The translations under genes were made by a program, and so were the position numbers. Shown here piece by piece: positions 56,023 to 64,000 of a stretch of 64,000 nt of DNA; the stretch's first letter is position 1; each line of letters begins with the position of its first letter. Source of the DNA: Acidobacteriota bacterium (GTDB lineage Bacteria > Acidobacteriota > Terriglobia > Bryobacterales > Bryobacteraceae). A model generated the notes under the pieces. It searched no databases. It saw only the letters and a list, made by a program, of their open reading frames with translations, and was not told the DNA's origin. The stretch covers positions 62,001 to 126,000 of the forward strand of contig QHXW01000152.1 in the NCBI GenBank assembly GCA_003223115.1. Reading direction: 5' to 3'.

Positions 56023-57023
56023 GCTGGGTCCAAAACACGCCCGCGGCGGCCCCGGAATCCGGCTCGACAAAAGAGCAAGAACGCTGCGCGCTGTGCGGAA
56101 GCTTAGACTTCATCGAAAAATTCGCCACCACCGACCGGCTTTACGCCACCACGACGAAACGCTTCGCCATCCGGCAGTGCGTCAAATGCGGTCTGATGCG
56201 TCTCTCGCCTCAGCCGCGTCCGGATGAGTTCGCCGCTTATTACCCGCGCAAGTACTGGTTCGATCCGCAGCGGGACGCGCCTTCGCGCCTCGAAGAAATG
56301 TATCGCAGGCTGGTGTTGCGGGATCACCTTTGGTTTGTCGCGCGCGCGCTGCTCCATACCGGCGTATCCGGACCGGTACTCGATGTGGGCTGCGGAGGCG
56401 GACTGCTCATCGGCATGTTGCGCGAGCGCGGAGTTTGCGCAATCGGCCTTGACCTGTCGCCGGATGCCGCTCGACTGGCACGGCAACGCCACTCTGTAGA
56501 CGCGGTGGCCGGTGACCTTCCTCTATCTCCGTTCGCACCACAAAGCTTCGCCGCTGTTACCATGTTCCACGTGCTCGAACACGTCCGGGGGCCGCTCGTT
56601 TATCTGCGCGAGGCGGGCCGGTTGCTGAAACCCGATGGCCGGCTCATTGTGCAAGTGCCGAACGCGGCTTCGTGGCAATTCGCGCTTCTCGGCCGAGCTT
56701 GGAACGGCGTCGATGCGCCGCGCCATCTGCATCTTTTCCGCGACCTCGATGTCGAAAGGATGCTCTTGTCCAGCGGGTTCGAAGTTGTCCGCCGGAAATA
56801 TTTTTCACTGCGGGACAATCCAGCGGGCCTGGCCACCAGTCTGGCGCCTTCACTCGATCCGATGGCGCGGGGAATTCAGGCGCGAAAGGAGGGATCCGCG
56901 GAGCGCTTGCTGAAAGATGCGCTTTATTTCTCGATGGTCTTCGTGTCCTTGCCCTTCACGATTTCTGAAGCCGCGTTCCGCGCCGGTTCCACAGTGATGA
57001 TAGAGGCACGTCGGCGTACATGA
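56019..57023 (+). CDS. SAM-dependent methyltransferase with N-terminal zinc ribbon
   Basis: A 334-residue protein. A four-Cys zinc ribbon (CALCGS, later QCVKCG) opens the chain, and a class I methyltransferase core follows with SAM motif VLDVGCGGGLLIGML. This layout is common in polysaccharide gene clusters (C-methyl or O-methyl transferases on sugars). Start ATG 56019 overlaps the GT2 stop by four bases, and its stop overlaps the next methyltransferase by four bases. The substrate is unknown. Confidence 0.8.
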   Translation: MSWVQNTPAAAPESGSTKEQERCALCGSLDFIEKFATTDRLYATTTKRFAIRQCVKCGLMRLSPQPRPDEFAAYYPRKYWFDPQRDAPSRLEEMYRRLVLRDHLWFVARALLHTGVSGPVLDVGCGGGLLIGMLRERGVCAIGLDLSPDAARLARQRHSVDAVAGDLPLSPFAPQSFAAVTMFHVLEHVRGPLVYLREAGRLLKPDGRLIVQVPNAASWQFALLGRAWNGVDAPRHLHLFRDLDVERMLLSSGFEVVRRKYFSLRDNPAGLATSLAPSLDPMARGIQARKEGSAERLLKDALYFSMVFVSLPFTISEAAFRAGSTVMIEARRRT

Positions 57024-57721
57024 GATATAGCGCACTGGCCGAGTCTCTCCCACGTCCGCTGCGCCGCCATGTGCTCCACTTTGAATCGATCATCGAAGAC
57101 GCCGTTATCCGCTTCGCCGGAGGCCTGCCGTCCGGAGCGTGGGTTTTGGATGCGGGCGCGGGCGAGTGCCGTTACGCACACTTCTTCGGCGAGCAGCGAT
57201 ACTGCGCAGTGGACCTGGCGGTTGGTGACCGAGCCTGGGATTATAGCGGGCTCGACGCCTTGGCGGATGTGACAGTGCTTCCGTTCCGTTCCAACTCCTT
57301 CGCCGGCTGCCTGAACATCGTGACGCTTGAGCATGTGGCGGAGCCTGGCTGCGCTCTCGCCGAAATGTCACGGGCCCTCTCGCCGGGCGGGGCGCTTCTA
57401 CTGGTGGTACCTCATGAGTGGGAAGTGCATCAGGCGCCACATGATTATTTCCGCTACACACGCCACGGCCTGGAATACCTGCTGGAGCGCGCCGGTTTTC
57501 ATGAGTTTGAGATTCAGCCGGTGGGCGGATATTTTCGCCTGCTGGCACGCCGCCTGCTCAACGGTTTACAATTCTTCTCAGGAGGTTGGCGTTGGATCGG
57601 GTTCTTACCGGCCGCGATCCTCCTGGTTCCTCCGGCACTGGTCCTGCCATTTCTGGATTTTCTCGATCGCGATCGGAATTTCACCCTGGGCTACGTATGC
57701 ACCGCAAAAAAGCAATCGTGA
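57020..57721 (+). CDS. SAM-dependent methyltransferase, membrane-tethered
   Basis: A 233-residue class I methyltransferase with SAM motif VLDAGAGECRYA, the acidic ribose-binding position in CAVDLAVGD, and the conserved VPHEWEVHQAPHDYFRYT found in surface-glycan methyltransferases. A C-terminal hydrophobic segment (WIGFLPAAILLVPPALVLPF) could anchor it in the membrane. It overlaps the upstream gene by four bases and the downstream cyclase gene by 25, so all are probably one transcript. Confidence 0.75.
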   Translation: MRYSALAESLPRPLRRHVLHFESIIEDAVIRFAGGLPSGAWVLDAGAGECRYAHFFGEQRYCAVDLAVGDRAWDYSGLDALADVTVLPFRSNSFAGCLNIVTLEHVAEPGCALAEMSRALSPGGALLLVVPHEWEVHQAPHDYFRYTRHGLEYLLERAGFHEFEIQPVGGYFRLLARRLLNGLQFFSGGWRWIGFLPAAILLVPPALVLPFLDFLDRDRNFTLGYVCTAKKQS

Positions 57722-58611
57722 CACTGGCGATGTGCCTGGCGGCAGGCGGCATTTTGCGGGCCCGGGAATTCAACGGCCCGGATGCCTTGGCTATTACGCG
57801 CAAAGTCGTCGCCTTCGGTCCACGGCCTTCCGGCTCTGAAGCCATCAAGAAGCTGCAGATCTACATTCTGGCGCAGCTGAAACCTTTCGGCTGTCAGGTG
57901 ACCCAGGATGATTTCACGGCGTCCACACCGCTTAGGCAAACGCCCATGAAAAATATCATTGCGCGCTTCTCCGGCCGCTCCGGCAAGGCCATCGTGATAA
58001 CGGGGCATTACGACACCAAATCGATGCCTGGGACATATTTCGTGGGCGCCAACGATGGCGGCGCTTCGGCGGGCTTCCTGCTCGAGTTTGCCAAGGCCAT
58101 TGCCGGAGAACCGCGTCGCGACGATGTGTACCTGGTCTGGTTCGACGGCGAAGAAGCCATCGCGCAGTGGTCCGATTACGACAGCTTGTATGGCAGCAGG
58201 CATCTGGCGGAAAAATGGGCGGGCGATGGCACGCTGGAACGCATTCGAGCGCTGATCAACGTGGATTTGATTGGAGACCGAAAGCTCGACATCCTGCAGG
58301 ACATGAATTCTTCCAGTCCGTTACGTGAGCTGGTGTGGAGCACGGCTGAGCGCTTGGGGTTCGGAAGCCATTTTTTGAAAAATGCCAGCGCCATAGAAGA
58401 CGACCACTTACCGTTCCTGCACCGCGGCGTCAAGGCGCTCGATCTGATCGATTTGGATTATGGACCGGCGAACTCCTACTGGCATACCGACAAAGACACC
58501 ATCGATAAATTGAGCGCCGAAAGCTTTCGCATTGTCGGCAAAGTGTTGCTCGAGAGTTTGAAAAGCCTCGAGCACGAGGATGCGGACGATGGACGGAATC
58601 ATCGTCGTTGA
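57697..58611 (+). CDS. Glutaminyl-peptide cyclotransferase, animal-type (M28 fold)
   Basis: A 304-residue exported protein (signal peptide residues 1-22). It has an M28-type fold and very close resemblance to human-type glutaminyl cyclase: WFDGEEAIAQWSDYDSLYGS (residues 148-167) then RHLA, with D120 in GANDGG, E152/E153, D235/D236 in EDDHLPF and H263 in YWHTDKD at the zinc and catalytic places. It would convert N-terminal Gln to pyroglutamate on exported proteins. ATG 57697 overlaps the methyltransferase gene by 25 bases. Plain M28 aminopeptidase activity is the alternative. Confidence 0.8.
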   Translation: MHRKKAIVTLAMCLAAGGILRAREFNGPDALAITRKVVAFGPRPSGSEAIKKLQIYILAQLKPFGCQVTQDDFTASTPLRQTPMKNIIARFSGRSGKAIVITGHYDTKSMPGTYFVGANDGGASAGFLLEFAKAIAGEPRRDDVYLVWFDGEEAIAQWSDYDSLYGSRHLAEKWAGDGTLERIRALINVDLIGDRKLDILQDMNSSSPLRELVWSTAERLGFGSHFLKNASAIEDDHLPFLHRGVKALDLIDLDYGPANSYWHTDKDTIDKLSAESFRIVGKVLLESLKSLEHEDADDGRNHRR

Positions 58612-59473
58612 CAAACCGGAAGGCTGGACGTCGCACGATGCGGTGAATAACGTTCGGCGTCTGGCCAATACTCGCCGGGTTGGTCACTTGGGCACCCTCG
58701 ATCCAATGGCGACTGGAGTGCTACCGGTTGTGATTGACCGTGCCACCCGGTTGGCTCAATTCTACCTGCGCAACGACAAGATCTATGATGCTTGGGTCCG
58801 CTTCGGATATTCCACCGACACGTACGATCGCGAAGGAACGGCCACGTCGGTGCTCACCGATCCAGTGATCAAACGTGAGGCGCTGGAGGACCGGCTGGAG
58901 GCATTTCGTGGTGAGTTCCTGCTGGCGCCGCCGGCAGTCTCCGCCAAAAAAGTTGGGGGCGTGCCGGCATACCGGTTTGCGCGCCAAAACGTCGCGGTGG
59001 CGCTGAAGGCGGTGCCGGTACACGTGTACGCGTTGAAGGTCCTCGATGTCGAAGGCCCGGAAGCGCACCTGTGGGTGCATTGTTCGAGTGGCACTTATTT
59101 GCGCTCCATCGCGCACGAGCTCGGGCAGGCCATGGGATCGGGCGCTCACCTGAGCCGTCTGCGGCGCCTTCGCTCGGGCGAATTCTCCATCGAGCAGGCG
59201 CACACCCTTACCGAGCTCGAATCCATGGCGGCGGCTGAAGGGAACCTGGCTGACGCGCTGATTCCAGTCACTGGCCTGTTGGCGGAATTTCCAACCGTCG
59301 TCATTGATGATGTGACTGCCGGCCTCATACGCCAGGGCAGAGACTTCGCCGTTTCACCATTTCGCGCCCAAGCCGGCACGCGTTATGTGAAAGCCGTTTC
59401 TAGCGGAGGCGAACTGCTGGCCATCGGTGAAGCCAAGCTCCCGCATCTCTACCATCCCGTGGTTGTGCTTTAG
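58589..59473 (+). CDS. truB: tRNA pseudouridine-55 synthase
   Basis: A 294-residue TruB that isomerises U55 in the T-loop of all elongator tRNAs. It opens MDGIIVVDKPEGWTSHDAV and contains the catalytic aspartate in GHLGTLDPMATGVL. A PUA-like C-terminal domain completes it. ATG 58589 is favoured because GAGG lies nine bases ahead; ATG 58580 has none. It overlaps the cyclase gene by 23 bases. The usual neighbours rbfA and ribF are not seen. Confidence 0.95.
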   Translation: MDGIIVVDKPEGWTSHDAVNNVRRLANTRRVGHLGTLDPMATGVLPVVIDRATRLAQFYLRNDKIYDAWVRFGYSTDTYDREGTATSVLTDPVIKREALEDRLEAFRGEFLLAPPAVSAKKVGGVPAYRFARQNVAVALKAVPVHVYALKVLDVEGPEAHLWVHCSSGTYLRSIAHELGQAMGSGAHLSRLRRLRSGEFSIEQAHTLTELESMAAAEGNLADALIPVTGLLAEFPTVVIDDVTAGLIRQGRDFAVSPFRAQAGTRYVKAVSSGGELLAIGEAKLPHLYHPVVVL

Positions 59474-59503
59474 AACCGCAGCGGCGCGCCGCCAGGCCTC
59501 CTG

Positions 59504-61198
59504 CTACTTCATCAGGAAATCGAAATCACAGCCCAGATTCGCTTGCGTCACGTGCTCCAGAAATAACCGTCCATAGCCGCGCGTGTACTGCGGAGCCGGT
59601 GGAGTGAATTGCGCCAGGCGCGCTTTGATTTCGTCGTCCGCAATGCATAACTCGAGCTGCCTGGAAGCCACGTCCAGCTTGATTTCGTCCCCGGTGCGTA
59701 CTACGCCAAGCGGCCCGCCGATCGCTGCCTCGGGCGCCACGTGCAGCACCACCGTGCCGAAGCTGGTGCCGCTCATCCGTGCGTCACTAATCCGTACGAC
59801 GTCGTCGATGTTGCGCTTCAACAGAACCTTCGGCATGGGGATGTGGCCCCATTCCGGAAAACCGGGAGCGCCTTTCGGCCCGCAGTTTTTCATCAGCAGA
59901 ACCGTATTTTCATCCACCGGCAGGTCCTCACGATCGATTTCCACTCGCATCTGCTGATAGTTTTCGAACACATAGGCTCTTCCGCGATGCTCGAGCAGCC
60001 GCCGTGACGCGGCCGTCTGCTTGAGTACGGCGCCGTCCGGAGCCAGATTGCCGTAAAGGATGACGGTGCCTCCCTGCGGGTTGAGCGGTTCGGCCGCCGT
60101 ACGGATGACATCGCGCCGGTGCGCCACCGCCTGCTCCAGATTTTCGCGCATACTCTTGCCGGTCACGGTCAACAGATCGCCGTGTAGCAGCGGCAGAATC
60201 TCTTTCATGACCGCCGGCAGACCGCCCGCGTAGAAAAAATCTTCCATCAGAAACTCGCCAGAGGGCTTTACGTTGGCGATGTAGGGAGTGCGCCGCGAGA
60301 TGGCGTCAAAATCCTTCAGCGCCAGCCGGATTCCCAATCTTCCCGCGATAGCGATCAAGTGCACCACCGCGTTCGTTGAACCGCCGATGGCCATGTCCAC
60401 GGTGATGGCATTCTCGAATGCCTCCCGGGTCATAATGCGCGAAGGGCGGAGATCTTCACGAACCATGTCCACAATGCGGCGGCCGCTTGCTTCGGCAATC
60501 GAGAGGCGGCGCGAGTCCGGCGCGGGAATGTTAGCGCAGCCCGTGAGCGTCATGCCCAGCGCCTCAGCCAGGCTGGTCATGGTGGATGCCGTGCCCATCA
60601 CCGTGCAGTGGCCGGCGCTGCGCGAGATGCAGCCCTCGATCTCTGACCATTCTTCTTCGGTGACTTGCCCGGTGCGGAACAAATCGAATAATTTCCGGCC
60701 GTCGGTGCCGGAACCCAGTCGCCGGTCGCGCCACTGGCCGCTCAGCATCGGTCCGCCGGGAACCACGATGGCGGGAATATCGGCACTGGCCGCGCCCATC
60801 AATTGCGCGGGCGTAGTTTTGTCGCAGCCGCACAGCAGCACTACGCCGTCGATGGGATTCGCACGAATTGATTCTTCGACATCCATGGCCATCAGATTGC
60901 GATACAGCATCGTGGTGGGCCGCATGAACATTTCGCCCAGCGAAATCGTCGGGAACTCGAGCGCCACGCCGCCCGCCGCCCAAACGCCGCGCTTCACCGC
61001 TTCCGCCACCATGCGCAAGTGCATGTTGCAGTTGTTCAGTTCGCTCCATGAATTGCAAATGCCGATGACGGGCTTGTTCTGGAACACCTCGGGACCGAAG
61101 CCCTCGGCGCGAAACCAGGCTCGGCGCGCGAAATGCTCGTAGCTCGATCCGATCCACCACTCCTGGCTGCGAAGTTTCTTTCCACCATTTTCCGGCAT
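59504..61198 (-). CDS. IlvD/Edd-family sugar-acid dehydratase
   Basis: A 564-residue iron-sulfur dehydratase. Cluster-ligand cysteines are in GICNSWSELNNCN, VLLCGCDKTTPA and RSAGHCTVMGTAST. The sequence is closer to the pentonate/hexonate dehydratases (L-arabonate, xylonate, galactonate) than to IlvD: the MSLGE/TISLGEMFMRPTTMLYRN block and GPMLSGQWRDRRLGSG are typical. It would remove water from a sugar acid to give a 2-keto-3-deoxy acid. The DapA-family aldolase at 7601 and the MFS gene at 26575 may serve the same type of pathway but are far away. Confidence 0.8.
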   Translation of the reverse strand: MPENGGKKLRSQEWWIGSSYEHFARRAWFRAEGFGPEVFQNKPVIGICNSWSELNNCNMHLRMVAEAVKRGVWAAGGVALEFPTISLGEMFMRPTTMLYRNLMAMDVEESIRANPIDGVVLLCGCDKTTPAQLMGAASADIPAIVVPGGPMLSGQWRDRRLGSGTDGRKLFDLFRTGQVTEEEWSEIEGCISRSAGHCTVMGTASTMTSLAEALGMTLTGCANIPAPDSRRLSIAEASGRRIVDMVREDLRPSRIMTREAFENAITVDMAIGGSTNAVVHLIAIAGRLGIRLALKDFDAISRRTPYIANVKPSGEFLMEDFFYAGGLPAVMKEILPLLHGDLLTVTGKSMRENLEQAVAHRRDVIRTAAEPLNPQGGTVILYGNLAPDGAVLKQTAASRRLLEHRGRAYVFENYQQMRVEIDREDLPVDENTVLLMKNCGPKGAPGFPEWGHIPMPKVLLKRNIDDVVRISDARMSGTSFGTVVLHVAPEAAIGGPLGVVRTGDEIKLDVASRQLELCIADDEIKARLAQFTPPAPQYTRGYGRLFLEHVTQANLGCDFDFLMK

Positions 61199-61293
61199 GA
61201 GGTTTTTATTACAACGCGAGCGAGCGGCGGAAGTCTATTGGGGCCGTCACGCTCTTCTGGCTGGCATGTTAGACTGTATGTTTAGAGGTACGG

Positions 61294-61578
61294 ATGCCTG
61301 TACGTATCAAAGCCACAGAAGATCTCATCCCGATTACAGATCTGCGGCAGAATTCCGCCCGAATTATGCGCCGCCTGCACACCGAACGCCGGCCCTTCGT
61401 GATCCTCCAGCGAGGCCGCTCGGCAGCTATTCTCGAAAACGTTCAAGAGTACGAGAAAAGACTGGAACGCCTGGAGCTTCTCGAAACCGTCGTGCGCGGG
61501 CTCGAAGCTGCCCGCAAAGGTCAAGTGCTGGATAACGCACAAGTGATGCGGCGTCTCAGGAAGATCGCGGTTGGCTAA
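61294..61578 (+). CDS. Phd/YefM-type antitoxin
   Basis: A 94-residue protein. The N-terminal half has the Phd/YefM DNA-binding pattern (LIPITDLRQNSARIMRRL, then RPFVILQRGRSAAIL), and the C-terminal half is helical and charged, as in antitoxins that wrap the toxin. It overlaps the toxin gene by eight bases. It would repress its own promoter and neutralise the toxin. Confidence 0.85.
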   Translation: MPVRIKATEDLIPITDLRQNSARIMRRLHTERRPFVILQRGRSAAILENVQEYEKRLERLELLETVVRGLEAARKGQVLDNAQVMRRLRKIAVG

Positions 61579-61876
61579 ACGAGAGTACCACGTCTATTGG
61601 ACGCAGCCGGCCGCGGCTGACTTGTTGGAAACGGCAGCTTTTATCCGGCGTGAACAACCGGCGGCCGCGCTGCGCCTTTATGACGACGTAAGCAAGAAGA
61701 CGAACCTGCTTCGCCATCACCCGCTGCTGAGGCGCATCGCTCCCGAATTTCAAAACCGTTTTCTGCGCGAGCTTGTGGTCTCGCCCTACCGGGTCATCTA
61801 TCGGGTTCTGGCCGCCGAAAGCAGAATTGAAGTCTTAGCCGTGGTTCACGGTTCACGCCTGCTGCCCGAGTCCTAG
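61571..61876 (+). CDS. RelE/ParE-family toxin
   Basis: A 101-residue protein of the RelE/ParE fold. It opens EYHVYWTQPAAADLLETAAF and has the C-terminal VSPYRVIYRVLAAE and VLAVVHGSR strands typical of ParE/RelE. ParE types poison DNA gyrase, while RelE types cut mRNA on the ribosome; this sequence has ParE-like RVIY-R spacing but does not settle which. TTG 61571 is the likely start because it lies inside the antitoxin end, the usual coupled arrangement. Confidence 0.8.
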   Translation: MAKREYHVYWTQPAAADLLETAAFIRREQPAAALRLYDDVSKKTNLLRHHPLLRRIAPEFQNRFLRELVVSPYRVIYRVLAAESRIEVLAVVHGSRLLPES

Positions 61877-61978
61877 CCGCAATCAAATGGAACTGGCCCC
61901 CTTCACCTGGTGTCAAATCTTTCGAAGTCTTGCGCACAGATTTTCAAAATTAATCGACGGCACCAAGAGGGAAGAATT

Positions 61979-62725
61979 ATGTTCGAGCAGGTTTTCGTAG
62001 ATACCCGTGCGCGTACGCGACGGCCGGCTGCGGTTGCGCTATCATGCGCAGGCCAGGTCGTCTTGATCGGTACCATGGTGCTCCTTCCGCTATTGCGCAC
62101 CGAAGCCATCGTGCCCAATCCGCTGCTGCAAATTCTGATGCCGCCGCGGCATGGGGGCGAGACGCAAGCGCCCGCGCCCGAGACTCGCTCGCCGAACCGG
62201 CGAACCAGCGCAACAGCACCGCGCGTTTTCGAGCCCCACCCGTTTACACAGCCGTCCAGGATCCCTGACCGTGTAGTCACCGGTCCGGATGAGCCGCCAG
62301 CAATATTTTCGGGATCGGGCGGAGTGTCGTCCACTGGCGTTTCTAACGGCGTACCCTTTGGCATCCCCGTCGAGGTCCCGCGTGTCGTGCCGCCACCCAA
62401 GCTCAGCCCGCCCGCGGCGTCATCAAAGCCTCAGGCCCCTGTGCGCGTCGGCGGCCGCGTGCAAGCCGCGAAGATCAGACGCCAGGTCCTGCCGGTCTAT
62501 CCGCGACTCGCCAGAGAGGCGCGCATCACGGGCCCGGTGCATCTGGAAGCCATCATTGCCAGAGACGGCGTGGTGCGGAGTTTGCGAGTGATCGGAGGAC
62601 ATCCGCTACTGGTGCGAGCGGCCGTCGAAGCCGTCGAGCAGTGGACGTATTACCCCACGCTGCTCAATACCGAGCCTGTCGAAGTGCTGACAGAAATCGA
62701 AGTCAACTTTAAATTAGGAGAATGA
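61979..62725 (+). CDS. TonB-family energy transducer
   Basis: A 248-residue protein. A short cytoplasmic tail, one hydrophobic segment (AVALSCAGQVVLIGTMVLLP), a Pro-rich spacer and a C-terminal TonB domain (PVYPRLAREARITGPVHLEA, then AVEQWTYYPTLLN) are in the normal order. It would connect an inner-membrane proton-motive complex to outer-membrane receptors. ATG 61979 has GGGAAG about six bases upstream. No ExbB/ExbD gene is adjacent. Confidence 0.85.
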   Translation: MFEQVFVDTRARTRRPAAVALSCAGQVVLIGTMVLLPLLRTEAIVPNPLLQILMPPRHGGETQAPAPETRSPNRRTSATAPRVFEPHPFTQPSRIPDRVVTGPDEPPAIFSGSGGVSSTGVSNGVPFGIPVEVPRVVPPPKLSPPAASSKPQAPVRVGGRVQAAKIRRQVLPVYPRLAREARITGPVHLEAIIARDGVVRSLRVIGGHPLLVRAAVEAVEQWTYYPTLLNTEPVEVLTEIEVNFKLGE

Positions 62726-62776
62726 CGATCGCGCTCGGCGGCGACGCGAGACCCAGGCAGCGTCAGCCTGCCCGCT

Positions 62777-63892
62777 TCAGGCGCACAGGCGCTCGAAGAA
62801 AGCCCAGGATTTCCTCGCGCATATGTCCCAGGTAAAACGGCGCGCTTGAGCAGGACTTTTTGCCGCGAGTTGCGCCCGCAACGACGGTGAAAGTAATACC
62901 CGGTCGAGTGCGTCCCGGATCTCCGCCGTGCTGTGTGGATCTACCAGCAAGCCCGCATCGCCCGCCACATCCGGCAGCGAAGAAACACTTGAAGTAATCG
63001 TCGGGACTCCAGCAGCCAGGGCTTGCGCCACCGGCAATCCGAAGCCTTCGTACAGCGAAACGTAGATGAAAGCAGTAGCGGCAGCCGTTACAGCCGGCAA
63101 GTCCGGTTCCGGAACGTAGCCCAGATACCGCACCCCTGGGATGCCGGATTGCAAACGGTCGAACACGGCGCGATCGCCCCAGCCCCAGGAACCTGCGATG
63201 ACCAGCTCGAACTGTTCGCGCAAACTAGATGACAGTTGCTGCCAGGCATCCAGCAGTGCGTTCAGATTCTTGCGCGGCTCGATGGTCCCGACATAAAGTA
63301 CGTACGGCTTTCGGAGCCCATAGCCAAGCGGCGTTTCTTGCGCGGCAGCCGCAGGGACCTCGAAAAAAGCGGGCGCTACACCGGGAGGAATCACGTCGAT
63401 GAGCTCCGGTTTAATCCCCATCACACGAACGGCATCGGCTTTGGTGCACTCGGAAATCGCAATCAGCCCGGCGGCAAGCGGATAAACTCGTTCTGCCATG
63501 CGCTTTGTGCCTATGACGTTGGCGGTCGTGTGCATCTCGGGCACTAACCAACAGGTCATGTCGTAGATCGTCGCGGTCAGCGGCGCCTTTCGCGGCGGAT
63601 TCAGCATCTGCTGTGAGACGTGAAAAATATCCGCGCGCGGCACCAGCCAGTTCAATATCGGATAGGGAGAAATATTGGCCGCAATCAGCAGCGCCAGCCG
63701 CTCCCAGGTTGCAACGCGGCCGACCACCGAAGTTTCGTGCGCCACTCGTCCGAATCCGTTGAGAAACGGAAAAACCGAAACCCGGTTTCCGCGAGCGAAC
63801 TCGGTAAGGCCCCGGATCCAGTAATAGAGGTGATTCTTGACCCCGGCGCTGCGCAACAGGAGAGGCGTACCGTCAATCATGACGGAAATCAT
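62777..63892 (-). CDS. Family 4 glycosyltransferase
   Basis: A 371-residue GT-B glycosyltransferase. The donor-binding region has YVLYVGTIEPRKNLNALL and the C-terminal half holds the E-x7-E site as LYEGFGLPVAQALAAG, where the first Glu is E282 and the second position is Q290 instead of Glu. It likely uses a nucleotide sugar to build a surface glycan. It is convergent with the TonB gene (51 bases). Confidence 0.8.
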   Translation of the reverse strand: MISVMIDGTPLLLRSAGVKNHLYYWIRGLTEFARGNRVSVFPFLNGFGRVAHETSVVGRVATWERLALLIAANISPYPILNWLVPRADIFHVSQQMLNPPRKAPLTATIYDMTCWLVPEMHTTANVIGTKRMAERVYPLAAGLIAISECTKADAVRVMGIKPELIDVIPPGVAPAFFEVPAAAAQETPLGYGLRKPYVLYVGTIEPRKNLNALLDAWQQLSSSLREQFELVIAGSWGWGDRAVFDRLQSGIPGVRYLGYVPEPDLPAVTAAATAFIYVSLYEGFGLPVAQALAAGVPTITSSVSSLPDVAGDAGLLVDPHSTAEIRDALDRVLLSPSLRAQLAAKSPAQARRFTWDICARKSWAFFERLCA

Positions 63893-64000
63893 ACGTTTTG
63901 CGACTCGCCTCCAAACCCAGTGACGGGATCTATGTTGTTCATTCGATTGATAGAATCACCATTCAAACTCTCAAAATACACCACTCGCAGGTTGCTGCTC
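63893..64000. other. Window end, no gene seen
   Basis: The last 108 bases upstream of the GT4 start contain no convincing gene start; they may hold the promoter of that gene or the 5' region of a gene beyond the window. Confidence 0.4.

Noticed and set aside
61571-61876. A firm ParE or RelE call
   Set aside because: The two fold types are too similar here to separate without alignment.
2-64000. Blanket sequencing error as the cause of all broken genes
   Set aside because: Long genes such as carB (1076 codons) and topA (825 codons) are intact and two remnants carry in-frame stops; single homopolymer lesions such as the sigma factor's may still be errors.

Overview
The window is a chromosomal stretch of a G+C-rich Gram-negative bacterium. 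Family content suggests Acidobacteriota, most likely Bryobacterales (Candidatus Solibacter-like). The pointers are secreted carboxypeptidase-regulatory-like repeat proteins, an exported RraA-fold protein, a sugar-acid/aldolase gene set, small zinc-ribbon proteins of unknown function, and dispersed intergenic repeats. This assignment is inference from gene families; there is no rRNA in the window. No tRNA, rRNA, CRISPR array, insertion sequence or prophage was seen.

Layout. 0-1.5 kb: the end of a VWA-domain gene, then the remains of an actin-like gene and a bactofilin gene that meet head to head. 1.6-8.6 kb: metabolic genes (BadF-type sugar kinase, M20 peptidase, pgk, exported RraA-like protein, adenosine-specific kinase, NAD-dependent epimerase-like protein, DapA-family aldolase). 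8.7-12.2 kb: two tandem paralogous secreted carboxypeptidase-regulatory-like proteins. 12.3-13.5 kb: decayed membrane dipeptidase. 13.6-16.8 kb: tight operon of an EgtD-type histidine methyltransferase with a three-component OpuC-like ABC importer. 16.8-22.8 kb: small conserved proteins, an efflux adaptor, patatin, galT and a SIMPL protein. 22.9-24 kb: wrecked dprA. 24.1-35.1 kb: topA, MFS transporter, class III aminotransferase, PH-domain protein, PolX, an M16 peptidase pair and a Nudix hydrolase. 35.1-37.9 kb: repeat-rich gap and wrecked comEC. 38-41.2 kb: DUF2007-like, YtxH, MBL-fold and P5C dehydrogenase genes. 41.2-43.1 kb: broken sigma factor and a YD-repeat-like remnant. 43.1-50.5 kb: carAB, CrtC/AttH-like protein, metX-metW. 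50.5-55 kb: DksA/TraR zinc-finger protein, hfq-hflX, pgsA, RodZ-like protein. 55-59.5 kb: operon of GT2 glycosyltransferase, two methyltransferases, an animal-type glutaminyl cyclase and truB. 59.5-64 kb: IlvD/Edd sugar-acid dehydratase, a Phd/ParE toxin-antitoxin pair, a TonB protein and a GT4 glycosyltransferase.

The main observations are: (i) both signature DNA-uptake genes, dprA and comEC, are broken by several frameshifts plus in-frame stops, while long neighbouring housekeeping genes are intact, which points to lost natural competence; (ii) egtD is coupled by a 4-base overlap to an importer of the family that includes the ergothioneine transporter EgtUV, making a candidate ergothioneine/hercynine system; (iii) a cytoskeletal relic of actin-like and bactofilin genes; (iv) an animal-type glutaminyl cyclase in a glycosyltransferase/methyltransferase operon; (v) at least two families of intergenic repeats. 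Six or seven pseudogenes in 64 kb is a high density for a free-living bacterium.
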